Origin: an uncultured Lachnospiraceae bacterium
GTDB taxonomy: Bacteria; Bacillota; Clostridia; Lachnospirales; Lachnospiraceae
Length of the DNA: 56,937 nucleotides
Assembly (NCBI GenBank): GCA_946182825.1
Contig: CAMGZH010000016.1
Span: 1 to 56,937 of the forward strand
Direction of reading: 5' to 3'
This document shows, piece after piece, positions 1 to 8,555 of the stretch. A program made the translations under genes and the position numbers. The notes beneath the pieces were generated by a model that searched no databases, was not told the DNA's origin, and saw nothing but the letters and a program-made list of their open reading frames with translations. Position 1 is the first letter of the stretch, and each line of letters begins with the position of its first letter.

Positions 1-29
1 GGCCAAGCGATTTCTTTCAAACTTCCTCC

Positions 30-70
30 AAGTGACCGCAAACTCTTCTTTTCGCCATTTGCGGTCACTT
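30..70. repeat. 13-bp perfect inverted repeat
   Basis: Arms AAGTGACCGCAAA (30-42) and TTTGCGGTCACTT (58-70) are perfect complements around a 15-base loop. No T-run follows on either strand closely enough to make it a clear terminator. It may end a gene lying before the window or be an operator. The stretch from here to 340 has no gene. Confidence 0.6.
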
Positions 71-148
71 TGGCTGAATTTCAGGGTATCTTCCCCCGCA
101 ACGCTCCTTCCCCAGCGCTTCCGACAGAATCCAATAGAACCCAAAGTT

Positions 149-211
149 CCCCCAAAAACCAGCACCTTCCATAGATCCCAAACATCCCCCAAAATCCAGC
201 ACCTTCCATAG
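149..211. repeat. Two direct copies of a 26-bp motif
   Basis: A near-identical C-run/A-run plus CCAGCACCTTCCATAG motif occurs at 149-174 and 186-211, 37 bp apart. It lies in non-coding DNA upstream of the response regulator. Function not visible; it could be a short intergenic repeat of the genome. Confidence 0.6.
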
Positions 212-233
212 CCTCCTAGCTCCCCTTCAAAAC

Positions 234-261
234 TTCTTAACGAATCTTAAAGAATTCTTAA
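234..261 (+). promoter_or_regulatory. Triple TTCTTAA direct repeat, possible response-regulator box
   Basis: Seven-base units TTCTTAA (234-240), ATCTTAA (244-250) and TTCTTAA (255-261) are phased by 10 and 11 bp, one helical turn, which is the geometry OmpR/PhoB-family regulators bind as tandem dimers. The AT-rich promoter region of the two-component operon follows directly. Autoregulation by the downstream regulator is inference. Confidence 0.5.
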
Positions 262-373
262 ACATTTCCCCTATTTAATGTTAAAATTTTTTATCTTAGA
301 ATATACATCGTAAAGGTTATAACCTACAAACAGACGGACAGTGGCCACAAATCCGTCAAACGAAGGAGAACGT

Positions 374-1099
374 ATGAATCGTATTTTGGTTGCAGACGAC
401 GAAAAGGATATTCGGAAAGCCTTAAGGATCTATCTTGAATCAGAAGGTTATGAGGTGATAGAAGCATCAAACGGTCAGGAGGTCTTAGACCTTTTAGCCA
501 AGACCGATACAGGACTTCTGCCCCAGATCCAGCTGATCCTTTTGGATGTTATGATGCCGGTGATGGACGGAATCATCTGCCTGCACAAGATCCGGGAGAC
601 CTACAATCTTCCGGTGATCCTGCTGACAGCCAAGTCCGAGAATTCCGACAAGGTACTGGGGCTCACCGTCGGGGCGGATGACTATGTCACCAAGCCCTTT
701 GATCCTGTGGAGCTGATTGCCCGGGTGAAAAGCCAGCTGCGGCGCTATCTACTGCTTGGAAATGCCAAGGCAGGAAACGACGAGGCGGAAGTATCCCATC
801 TGACCATCGGAGGCATCGACCTGTTTGATGATGAGAAGAAGGTTACTCTCGATGGGGTAAGCGTCGCACTAACGCCCACCGAATACGATATTTTGAAACT
901 GTTCATGCAGCACCCGGGGAAGGTTTTTGCACCGGCAGAGATCTACCGGAACGTTTGGGAGGATCCGGTCCCCGGTGCAGAAGGAACGGTAGCCGTACAT
1001 ATACGCCACCTTCGTGAGAAACTGGAAATCGATCCCGCTGACCCACGCTACATCATCGTTGTTTGGGGACAGGGATATAAAATGACTCAGGGAAATTGA
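374..1099 (+). CDS. OmpR-family response regulator (VanR-like)
   Basis: A 241-residue DNA-binding response regulator, the partner of the kinase that follows 16 bp later. The receiver domain (about 1-120) has acidic D8/D9, phosphoacceptor D58 in LILLDVMMP, T85 and K107 in KPF. A winged-helix effector domain fills about 145-241 (LTPTEYDILKLF, then HIRHLREKLE and GQGYKM). A GTG at 341 would add 11 residues, but the ATG at 374 has GAAGGAGAA directly upstream and starts exactly where the family starts. Upstream TTCTTAA repeats suggest autoregulation. The signal sensed is unknown; VanR-like describes architecture only, as no van resistance genes are nearby. Confidence 0.93.
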   Translation: MNRILVADDEKDIRKALRIYLESEGYEVIEASNGQEVLDLLAKTDTGLLPQIQLILLDVMMPVMDGIICLHKIRETYNLPVILLTAKSENSDKVLGLTVGADDYVTKPFDPVELIARVKSQLRRYLLLGNAKAGNDEAEVSHLTIGGIDLFDDEKKVTLDGVSVALTPTEYDILKLFMQHPGKVFAPAEIYRNVWEDPVPGAEGTVAVHIRHLREKLEIDPADPRYIIVVWGQGYKMTQGN

Positions 1100-1115
1100 G
1101 AGGACAGGGATTATT

Positions 1116-3482
1116 ATGAAAAAAAACTGGAAAAGTCGCACACTGTATAAGGTGCTGATACCATTTTTACAGATTGCCTGCATCACTTCTACGGTTGTAT
1201 TTGCGTTGCTTGCATGCTACTGCTTATCCAGAGGAGATATGTATCGGGCATCACACAAAAGCGTCGTACAGGAATCAAGAGCCGCCGTTACCAAGAACAA
1301 TAGCATGATCGCCGCAACCCATGTGGCTGACAAGAGTTACGGGAGGTCTGCCTTAACCGGCACAAACTTTCAGTACGGCGTTATTACAGGCCACAATACT
1401 GACATTGATGGCTATATTAACAAACTTAGTGCTGGTGATCTTTCTGATCCGAAATTATATGCATACCAGAACTTCAAAGACTTAAGCAAGTTGGATCCTA
1501 AGAACACAGAGGAAGTCACCATTTTGCACTACCCTTGTAATAAGGGCGCTCATTATGAGCATTACACCAACGGACCTTTTTCTGTGGGTGGGATCTACCT
1601 CAATTCGCAGACCGTAAAGCACACGGTGGAGGGCTTTGGACTTGAGATGAACAGCCGCAGTCCCTATGTCCGTTCCGACGGGATCTGGTATCCTCTCGCA
1701 GAAAACACCGCCTACGAGACCATCCTCAAAGAGAAAAACAAAGATCAGAATATCTATTCCACTTCAGAAAACGGAGATGATGACGGTCTCCTTACAAGAG
1801 ATGAGATCGGGCGCATGATCAAGCAACACCATTACGCAAAAGAGGATGTCGTTGCGTTTCACCGGATCTCCTATGGGGATTCTGATCAATATATCACGGT
1901 ATATCCGAAAGATATGAAAGAATTCAACGCCACCAAACTGGCAGCTTCCAAGATCTCAACACAGCCGGCTTCCCTTGACAACCTTGTATCCTTTTCTACC
2001 CAAAGTACGGATGCAACCGAAGAAGCCATTGTTGTCTCTTACGTTCCTAAGAAGCTGGATATGAGCCTGGATGACGGTTATGTCAAAAACCTGAATTTTA
2101 TCAATTTCTTTTTTGACCATCGTTATCTCTTTATTGTACTGTCCATTCTTTCCTTTTTGGGCTTTGTTGTTACAACTGCCATGTTCATCTGCCTTGCCGG
2201 ACACACCGTGGATCCCATGCCGACATCCGGTGAGGAGAATATTAGAAAGCTTTCCGACGGAACCTATCTGCAACGATGGGGCATCGCCCGCATGCCAATG
2301 GATCTCTGGTGCTTTTTCCTGCTCGTTTTCTTTGGGATCACTGGGGTCTGGGCTGAGTACACAGAACCCGGATACGAACATATCATGGTCAGCGGCGTGG
2401 CATACTGCATCTTCGGCGGGCTTTGCGCCGAGCTGCTGCTCTATGTTCTGGTGGTCAATCTGAAGCTGGGAAACATCTTAAAGCGGACGATCATAGGACG
2501 TGTCATCGATGCCCTTATCCATTTAAAAAGTGGAACCGAGATCAAGAAAAAAGCCCGGAGCGGATTCATCATCGTAACCGTGCTGGAATTCTTTGCTTTC
2601 CTTCTGATGTCCTCCACTTCCCTCGGAAACCTTCACTCCGATGTGTTCGGACTGCTTTTTGTATGTTGGGTCGCTCTTCGTGTTGTTGTTTATATCTGGT
2701 TGAAAAAGGGAACGGAGATCTTAAGTCAGACATTGGATCAGGCGGTTGCAGACCGCATGAAGTCCGAGCGGTTCCAGACACAGCTGATCACCAACGTGTC
2801 CCATGACATCAAGACACCGCTGACATCCATTATCAGCTACGTGGATCTTCTATCCAAGGAATCTCTGGACAATGAAAAGGCGGTAGAATATGTAGCGGTT
2901 CTGTCCCGACAGTCTGCCCGACTGAAAAAACTGATCCAGGATCTTATTGACGCCAGCAAGGCTTCCTCCGGCAATATTCCCCTTCACATGCAGCCGGTAA
3001 ACAGCTCTGTGATCCTGTCACAGGCTGCAGGGGAGTATAACGAGAGGCTTTCTGCTGCAGGAATCGAACTGCAGACCTTTGTACAGGCTTCCACCCCTGA
3101 GGGGGATCCCGACGCTGCCAATGACCTCCATGGAGTGTACATTCTGGCGGATCCGCAGCAGCTCTGGAGAGTCTTTAACAACCTGCTGTCCAATATCAGC
3201 AAGTACGCGCAGCACTCCACCAGAGCCTACGTGGATCTCGAAGAACAGAACGGAACAGCCCGCTTCATCTTCCGCAATATCTCAGCTGATCCTCTGCACG
3301 TCAGCGCGGAGGAACTGATGGAACGGTTCGTTCAGGGCGATACTTCCCGCAACACCGAGGGCAGCGGCCTTGGTCTATCCATCGCCAAAAGCCTGACCGA
3401 ACTCATGGGCGGTTCCTTCTCCATTGTCGTTGATGGAGATCTGTTCAAGGCCATTGTGGAATTTCCGGCTACCACGGTCTGA
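1116..3482 (+). CDS. Membrane sensor histidine kinase with EF-hand-like extracellular loop
   Basis: A 788-residue kinase, co-transcribed with the upstream regulator. One membrane segment near 13-36 is followed by a large extracytoplasmic domain (about 37-335), then roughly five more membrane segments between 337 and 535. The HisKA domain has its phospho-acceptor at H563 (NVSHDIKTPLTS); the ATPase domain shows the N-box (NNLLSNISKYA) and GSGLGLSIAKS. Inside the extracellular part, residues 219-230 (NGDDDGLLTRDE) match the 12-residue EF-hand calcium loop at positions 1, 3, 5, 6, 8 and 12 and are flanked by helix-like sequence, hinting at a calcium-binding sensor. It ends 4 bp from the convergent Nudix gene. 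The ligand is otherwise unknown. Confidence 0.92.
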   Translation: MKKNWKSRTLYKVLIPFLQIACITSTVVFALLACYCLSRGDMYRASHKSVVQESRAAVTKNNSMIAATHVADKSYGRSALTGTNFQYGVITGHNTDIDGYINKLSAGDLSDPKLYAYQNFKDLSKLDPKNTEEVTILHYPCNKGAHYEHYTNGPFSVGGIYLNSQTVKHTVEGFGLEMNSRSPYVRSDGIWYPLAENTAYETILKEKNKDQNIYSTSENGDDDGLLTRDEIGRMIKQHHYAKEDVVAFHRISYGDSDQYITVYPKDMKEFNATKLAASKISTQPASLDNLVSFSTQSTDATEEAIVVSYVPKKLDMSLDDGYVKNLNFINFFFDHRYLFIVLSILSFLGFVVTTAMFICLAGHTVDPMPTSGEENIRKLSDGTYLQRWGIARMPMDLWCFFLLVFFGITGVWAEYTEPGYEHIMVSGVAYCIFGGLCAELLLYVLVVNLKLGNILKRTIIGRVIDALIHLKSGTEIKKKARSGFIIVTVLEFFAFLLMSSTSLGNLHSDVFGLLFVCWVALRVVVYIWLKKGTEILSQTLDQAVADRMKSERFQTQLITNVSHDIKTPLTSIISYVDLLSKESLDNEKAVEYVAVLSRQSARLKKLIQDLIDASKASSGNIPLHMQPVNSSVILSQAAGEYNERLSAAGIELQTFVQASTPEGDPDAANDLHGVYILADPQQLWRVFNNLLSNISKYAQHSTRAYVDLEEQNGTARFIFRNISADPLHVSAEELMERFVQGDTSRNTEGSGLGLSIAKSLTELMGGSFSIVVDGDLFKAIVEFPATTV

Positions 3483-3486
3483 GGGA

Positions 3487-4107
3487 CTATGCCTCCAGAA
3501 AGGCGAAGGGCGCTTCTTCGCTGCTTCGCAGGTAGTTCATCATTAAAAAAGCTGCCCGGACGGAGACCTTCTCTTCGTTCAAAATGCGGCGAACCTCTTC
3601 TTTATCTGCAAGGATAACTGAGATCCACTCGCTGGCCTCATTCTCCGGCCTTGGTTTCTCTGTCAGCTGAACGGTTCCAAACACAGCGGAACCCGGCTCA
3701 TCAGAGAAACCGGGAGCCAGGAAGAACGGGCGGCGCATAAAGGCTTCTCCACCGGTATATTCACTAAATTCATAGCCGGTTTCTTCCAGCAATTCACGGG
3801 CTGCGGCAACACCTGCCGTCTCGCCTTCATCGATCAGTCCACAGGGGAGCGAATAGATCTCCTCATCCAGCGGGAAACGGTATTCCCTTATCACCACAAG
3901 TCTGGGCTGTTTCTCTTCTGTTATTGCGTAAACGCACACCCCTTCCGGTGTCAGTTCATGCGTCTTGATCTTCAAACTGTCTTCCGGATTCCTGGAGGCA
4001 AAAAAGTACTCTCTTTCACTTCCGCTCCGGTCATGAAAGCCCAGGCGATATAAATTCAAGAAACGGTTATCCGTCAGTTTTGTAATAGATTCAATGTGAG
4101 TTCCCAC
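3487..4107 (-). CDS. Nudix hydrolase, ADP-ribose pyrophosphatase-like
   Basis: A 206-residue Nudix enzyme that should hydrolyse a nucleoside diphosphate linked to another moiety. The Nudix box starts at G90 and contains GETAG, then REL at 104-106 and LEETGYE, all consensus positions present. Family resemblance is to ADP-sugar pyrophosphatases (NUDT5/NudF type), which keep an extended N-terminal sheet like the one here; substrate is not provable from sequence. Translation begins at GTG 4107 preceded by AAAGGGG. It converges on the sensor kinase gene and diverges from the hybrid kinase, so it is probably a single-gene unit. Confidence 0.88.
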   Translation of the reverse strand: MGTHIESITKLTDNRFLNLYRLGFHDRSGSEREYFFASRNPEDSLKIKTHELTPEGVCVYAITEEKQPRLVVIREYRFPLDEEIYSLPCGLIDEGETAGVAAARELLEETGYEFSEYTGGEAFMRRPFFLAPGFSDEPGSAVFGTVQLTEKPRPENEASEWISVILADKEEVRRILNEEKVSVRAAFLMMNYLRSSEEAPFAFLEA

Positions 4108-4246
4108 TGTCTACCCCTTTCTAAGTATGTCGATCTTCTGCCCTTTATGATAACGACGAAAACTTAAAAGTGCAATCAGTTGAAAAGAAAACGTCGGATA
4201 CGTTATGATAGGGGAGACACAGGGGTGTAAGAAAGAGGGATATGTT

Positions 4247-5563
4247 ATGACAGAGAAAAAAGTACAACCTGTTTTTCAGAAAATCGATCTGCTGGACCCG
4301 GAGGCATTTGCTCCGGAGCTGAGAAGCCAGATCGAACGGATCAACCTCCATCTGAAGGAAGTCGAGGATTCCAACCGGAAATACAAAGAGCAGATGGAAC
4401 AGGCCGTTGCCGAGGCGGAGGAGGCCAACAAGGCCAAGTCTACCTTTCTGTTCAACATGTCCCACGATATCCGTACGCCCCTTAACTCCATCATCGGTTT
4501 TACCGAACTGGAAATGCAGCATCCGGATGACAGGGTCAAGGTCACAGAGTACCGTAAGAAGGTCATGCTGGCCAGCCACCAGTTGCTGGACATCCTGAAC
4601 AATATCCTGGAAATGTCCCGCATCGAGAACAACCGTGTGGTCATCGAGGAAGAGCTGACCTACACCAAGGATTTTTTTAACACCTGGACCAGTGTTTTTG
4701 ATGGAGCCATCACGAAGAAGAACCTTCATGTCACCACGGACTGCGGCATCATCCACCCCTATCTGTACGTGGATAAGACCCATCTCTCCGAAGTGTACAT
4801 GAACGTTTTAAGCAACGCCATCAAATATACCCCGGAGGGCGGTTCCATTTCCCTTACCGCCAGAGAATTTCCGGGGGATGAGCCCGGCACCTGCATTGTG
4901 GAAGCCAAAGTCAGGGACACCGGCATCGGCATGAGCGAGGAATTCCTGGACGAGATCTATGACCGGTTCTCCCGCGCCCGCACCTCCTCACAGTGCGGAA
5001 TTCAGGGCACCGGCCTTGGCATGTCCATTGCCAAAGAGCTGATCACCATGATGCATGGCACCATCGACGTGAAGAGCAAACTGGGAGAAGGCACCGAAGT
5101 CACCTTCCGTCTCCCCCACCGCTATGGGGAAGACCCGCACCCGGATCATCAGGAGTTCACACCGAACAAGCTTGACTTCAAAGGAAAAAGGATCCTTCTG
5201 GCAGAGGACATTGATGTCAATGCCCTGCTTGCCATCGAGATCCTTTCTCTCCATGGATTTGAAGTTGACCGCGCCCGTGACGGGGTGGAATGTGTTGATA
5301 TGCTCGTTCATTCCCCAGCGGATTACTATGATCTGATCCTGATGGACATTCAGATGCCGAATCTGGACGGCTACGATGCCACCACCAAGATCCGTAAGCT
5401 GAATGATCCCGGCAGATCCGGCATTCCCATCATCGCCATGACGGCAAATGCCTTCAAGGAGGATCAGCAACGGGCCCTGGCCGTCGGCATGGACGCCCAT
5501 ATTGCCAAGCCCATCCAGATCAACCGCATGCTGGCCACCATTGGACGTTTTCTTCGCCCCTAG
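4247..5563 (+). CDS. Soluble hybrid histidine kinase with C-terminal receiver
   Basis: A 438-residue cytoplasmic hybrid kinase. An N-terminal charged stretch (about 15-65) is predicted coiled coil, then HisKA (FNMSHDIRTPLNSIIGF), an ATPase domain (NVLSNAIKYT, DTGIGM, GTGLGMSIAKEL) and a receiver domain (LLAEDIDVN, phosphoacceptor Asp in LILMDIQMPNLDGYD, conserved Lys in HIAKPI). There is no membrane segment and no recognisable sensory domain, so it may take its signal through the coiled coil or a partner protein. No DNA-binding output domain is attached and no cognate regulator lies next to it. An upstream ATG at 4205 is possible, but 4247 has AGAGGG at a good distance. It converges on the GTPase gene with 6 bp between stops. 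Confidence 0.9.
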   Translation: MTEKKVQPVFQKIDLLDPEAFAPELRSQIERINLHLKEVEDSNRKYKEQMEQAVAEAEEANKAKSTFLFNMSHDIRTPLNSIIGFTELEMQHPDDRVKVTEYRKKVMLASHQLLDILNNILEMSRIENNRVVIEEELTYTKDFFNTWTSVFDGAITKKNLHVTTDCGIIHPYLYVDKTHLSEVYMNVLSNAIKYTPEGGSISLTAREFPGDEPGTCIVEAKVRDTGIGMSEEFLDEIYDRFSRARTSSQCGIQGTGLGMSIAKELITMMHGTIDVKSKLGEGTEVTFRLPHRYGEDPHPDHQEFTPNKLDFKGKRILLAEDIDVNALLAIEILSLHGFEVDRARDGVECVDMLVHSPADYYDLILMDIQMPNLDGYDATTKIRKLNDPGRSGIPIIAMTANAFKEDQQRALAVGMDAHIAKPIQINRMLATIGRFLRP

Positions 5564-5569
5564 AGTTCC

Positions 5570-6673
5570 TTACCGGTCAATGCAGGCATTGACCCTGGCC
5601 AGGATGTCCTTTTTCTCGTAGTTTTTTCCGATGAAGACCACCTGATTGATGCGATCTCCATACTCAGTATCCCAGTCGTCGTAGATATCCGGGAACTCAT
5701 CCGCCAGGACATCCAGCTCCTTCTGGGGCCAGGCTGCCATCCACTCCGACAGTTCGGTGATGGAAGCGTTGCGGCCGGCCTGCTCAAAGAGCTGCACATG
5801 CTTATCGTCATCCGAGAACCAGATATAGCCTTTGGACCGGATCAGGTTCTCCGGATAATCCTCCACCAGTTTCTGGAAGGCCTTCCTGTTAAAAGGCGCT
5901 CTTTCCTCAAATACGAAGGAGGAGATCCCGTACTCGTCCACGCAGGCTTTTTCATCCTCCGGCTCACAGCCGTTTAAAGCCTGTTGCACACTGCTGGAGG
6001 CCAGAACCTCTTCAAAGTCAAAATCTTCCCCGTCCAGCAGAAGGCCAAGATCCACCTGCCCCTGAACACAGGGGATCATCTCCGCTTCTTTTTGAATGTC
6101 CCGCAGCGTCCTCTTGACTTTCTCAAGTTTTTCATCGGATAAAAGATCCGTCTTGTTCAAAAGCATAATATTGCAGAACTCGATCTGATCCACGATAAGA
6201 TTGATGATATCTCCATCCTCTGCATCATCCTCAGACTCCAGCTCATTCATAAACTCCCGGTCGATCCGATCCACATCCACAACGGACACAACGGTTTTCA
6301 GGTAGACCCTGGTATCCGTCGACTCCTCATAGGTCACAAAGGCACCGGCAATGGAGGATGGCTCACTGATACCGGAAGCCTCCACAAAGATCGCTTCCAC
6401 CGTAGGATCCTTTGCCAGGCGCTCGATCTCCGCCATAAACTCATCCTTTAAGGTACAACAGATGCAGCCGTTCTGCATCTCCACCATTTCTACCTGCGAC
6501 ACCTTATTCCCGGTCTGATCCAGGATGGAGGCGTCAATGTTGATGCTGCCCATATCATTTACGATCAGAGCGACCTTCCGCTTTTCCTGCGAAAGAATAT
6601 GTTGCATCAGGGTTGTTTTTCCGGATCCCAGGTAACCGGTGATCAGTACCACCGGAACTTCTCTTTTTGTCAT
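5570..6673 (-). CDS. G3E-family (CobW/COG0523) GTPase, probable zinc metallochaperone
   Basis: A 367-residue P-loop GTPase of the G3E family. Visible motifs are the Walker A GYLGSGKTT (13-21), the metal-binding CXCC motif (C70, C72, C73 in NGCICCTL), EASGISEP and the guanine-specificity NKTD. The C-terminal CobW domain starts near 265. Family members insert or sequester Zn, Ni or Co; as last gene of a znuACB operon, zinc is the likely metal, as for ZNG1/YciC-type proteins. The lipoprotein remnant's TAG stop lies inside this gene's ribosome site, so the genes were translationally coupled. Unlike many zinc chaperones it lacks a His-rich tail; it has acidic stretches instead. Confidence 0.88.
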   Translation of the reverse strand: MTKREVPVVLITGYLGSGKTTLMQHILSQEKRKVALIVNDMGSINIDASILDQTGNKVSQVEMVEMQNGCICCTLKDEFMAEIERLAKDPTVEAIFVEASGISEPSSIAGAFVTYEESTDTRVYLKTVVSVVDVDRIDREFMNELESEDDAEDGDIINLIVDQIEFCNIMLLNKTDLLSDEKLEKVKRTLRDIQKEAEMIPCVQGQVDLGLLLDGEDFDFEEVLASSSVQQALNGCEPEDEKACVDEYGISSFVFEERAPFNRKAFQKLVEDYPENLIRSKGYIWFSDDDKHVQLFEQAGRNASITELSEWMAAWPQKELDVLADEFPDIYDDWDTEYGDRINQVVFIGKNYEKKDILARVNACIDR

Positions 6674-6685
6674 CTTTTTCCTTTC

Positions 6686-7013
6686 CTACCACGTTAATCT
6701 GGCATGTTTCAATCTGCAATACAGGTTATCGTCCCCTTTTTCCTTATAGGTCTCATAGGTTCCCACCACAGTGATCCTGGTGTTTTCCTTCGGGTATTCC
6801 GATGGAAAGGCATGGGTTCCGTCCTCCCAGACAAATTCGATTCCGTTCTGGCAACAGCCCATGCTTCTTCGTCCTGCCGGTCTTCGATGCCTTTTGGGAG
6901 GAAGTCTGCTTCTGCACCGGCGTGGTCCCCTTTGTGGCGGCTGCCTTTCCGCAACCGGTCAAAAGGGACAGAGCCAGCGCAAGAGACATAAATCCTTTTA
7001 TATATGACTTCAT
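6686..7013 (-). pseudogene. Frameshifted, internally deleted lipoprotein of the zinc operon
   Basis: The start (ATG at 7013, GGAGG just upstream, overlapping the end of znuB) encodes a lipoprotein signal, MKSYIKG..LSLLTGCG, and a short linker. After roughly residue 50 this frame loses sense, while another frame becomes convincing protein (CCQNGIEFVWEDGTHAFP, VVGTYETYKEKGDDNLYCR, ending LKHARLTW) and stops at 6686. From memory of such operons, the intact relatives are longer lipoproteins carrying this C-terminal block after a domain missing here, so both an internal deletion and a frameshift are likely. Start-to-stop length is one base over a multiple of three. A sequencing error alone would not restore the missing domain. 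Confidence 0.72.
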
Positions 7014-7849
7014 GAAGCCCTCCAAACCTTTCCGATCCCCACATGGATCAGAAAAATAACAAGGTCAAATATAACGATGGTTGCTCCCACCGGTGTGGAT
7101 GCCACCATAGAGATCAGAATTCCGACCCCGGCTCCCAGCATAGAGATCAGCGCCGCATAGATCAGTGTTCCGCGGAAGCTTCTCAGGATCTGCATGGCCG
7201 AAAGAGCCGGGAACACCATCAGGGCCGTGATCAGGAGGGAACCCACCAGATTCATGGCCAGGACGATGATGATGGCGATCATAATGGCGATCACCGTCTG
7301 ATACAGCCGGACCCGAATCCCGGAGGCCCGGGCAAAGCTCTCATCGAAGGTCACCGAAAAGATCCGATGATAGAAAAGGCAGAACATCAGCAGTGTCACC
7401 ACCGACATGATGATGCAGACCCAGACTTCATGGATCGTCAGCGTCAGGATCGATGTGGATCCAAACAATGTGGTGCACACATCTCCGGAAATATTGGCGG
7501 AGGATGAGAACACGTTCATCAGCAGATACCCCACCGCAAGGGCGGATACCGAAAAGATCGCAAGAGCCGCATCTCCATGGAGCTTCTCCCCTGATCCAAA
7601 CCGAAGAAGGACGATGGCCGCAAGAATGGTCACCGGCATGATCAGATAGTTGTGATCCGAAAGCTTCAACACCGTTGCCAGAGCCAGTCCTCCAAAGGCG
7701 ACATGGGAAAGTCCGTCCCCGATATACGAAAAACGCTTCAAAACCAGGATCACCCCAAGGAGCGCCGCACACATGGCGATCAGAACTCCGGCAATCAGGG
7801 CATGCTGTACAAAGGGAAAGTTCAGATAAAACAGGATCTTGTCTAACAT
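7010..7849 (-). CDS. znuB: Zinc ABC transporter permease ZnuB
   Basis: A 279-residue integral membrane permease of the metal ABC-3 family, with about eight hydrophobic segments and the family signature around RFSYIGDGLSHVAFGG near the N-terminus. It forms the membrane channel with ZnuC as ATPase and ZnuA as binding protein. The start is ATG 7849, which overlaps the end of znuC by 7 bases and has GGAGGTGA five bases upstream; a longer start adding 14 residues would run into znuC and has no reason to be used. Manganese cannot be excluded by the permease alone, but the adjacent G3E GTPase favours zinc. Confidence 0.9.
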   Translation of the reverse strand: MLDKILFYLNFPFVQHALIAGVLIAMCAALLGVILVLKRFSYIGDGLSHVAFGGLALATVLKLSDHNYLIMPVTILAAIVLLRFGSGEKLHGDAALAIFSVSALAVGYLLMNVFSSSANISGDVCTTLFGSTSILTLTIHEVWVCIIMSVVTLLMFCLFYHRIFSVTFDESFARASGIRVRLYQTVIAIMIAIIIVLAMNLVGSLLITALMVFPALSAMQILRSFRGTLIYAALISMLGAGVGILISMVASTPVGATIVIFDLVIFLIHVGIGKVWRAS

Positions 7850-8553
7850 GCGCTCACCTCCCCCTGTTCCCATTCCCGGAACAGCTTCCACTGCCGGCTC
7901 TGGTAATAGCTCTCCCTTGTACCAAAGAACGGCTTCCTTGCATCCAGATGAAGCACATGGGTGGCATGGGAAATGGCATTCAGATCGTGAGTGATCATGA
8001 TCACCGTGATTCCCTTTTTATGCAGTTCATCCAGGATCCGGTACAACTGCTGCATCGCATGGGGATCCAGACCGGTCGCCGGCTCATCCAGAAGCAGGAT
8101 CTTCTGCGTCGCGCAAAGGGCTCTTGCCAGAAGCACCCTCTGCTGCTGTCCCCCGGAAAGGCTTCGATAGCTCTTTCCCTTAAGCTCAGCGATCCCAAGC
8201 TCCTGCAGTTTTTCCATGGCCAGGTCTTTCTGCTGTCTGTTATAAAAAAGTCCCCGGCGCTTCCCTAAGGTTCCCGACAAGACCACCTCCCAAACGGTCG
8301 CCGGGAAATCCTTCTGGTGTTCACTCTGCTGCGGCAGATAGCCGATCTCAAACCGTTCCAGCGTCTCCCCGAACAAGATCTCTCCACCGATGGGCTCCTG
8401 AAGGGAAAGCAACGTCCTCATCAACGTGCTTTTCCCTGCTCCGTTCATTCCGACAATACACAGGTAATCCCCTACATTCACCTCAAAATTGAGCTTCCCC
8501 GTAACAGAAGCCCCGTTATATCCAACCGACAGATTTTTACAACGAATATACAT
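7843..8553 (-). CDS. znuC: Zinc ABC transporter ATP-binding protein ZnuC
   Basis: A 236-residue ABC ATPase with Walker A GMNGAGKST, Q-loop region (IGYLPQQSE), signature LSGGQQQR, Walker B ILLLDEPATGLDP and switch histidine MITHDL. It energises metal import through ZnuB on the cytoplasmic face. The gene starts two bases after the znuA stop and its own end overlaps the znuB start, so the three transporter parts are tightly coupled. Its Shine-Dalgarno is weak and rather distant, suggesting it relies on ribosomes finishing znuA. Confidence 0.92.
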   Translation of the reverse strand: MYIRCKNLSVGYNGASVTGKLNFEVNVGDYLCIVGMNGAGKSTLMRTLLSLQEPIGGEILFGETLERFEIGYLPQQSEHQKDFPATVWEVVLSGTLGKRRGLFYNRQQKDLAMEKLQELGIAELKGKSYRSLSGGQQQRVLLARALCATQKILLLDEPATGLDPHAMQQLYRILDELHKKGITVIMITHDLNAISHATHVLHLDARKPFFGTRESYYQSRQWKLFREWEQGEVSAC

Positions 8554-8555
8554 AC

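Noticed and set aside
341-373. GTG start giving a longer response regulator
   Set aside because: The extra 11 residues are not family-like, and the ATG at 374 has a strong ribosome site directly before it.
4145-4783. 212-codon frame antisense to the hybrid kinase gene
   Set aside because: It lies opposite conserved HisKA/ATPase motifs; the sense strand is certain.
6709-7044. Alternative 111-codon reading of the lipoprotein remnant
   Set aside because: It has no signal peptide or ribosome site; sense is split between two other frames as described in the pseudogene entry.
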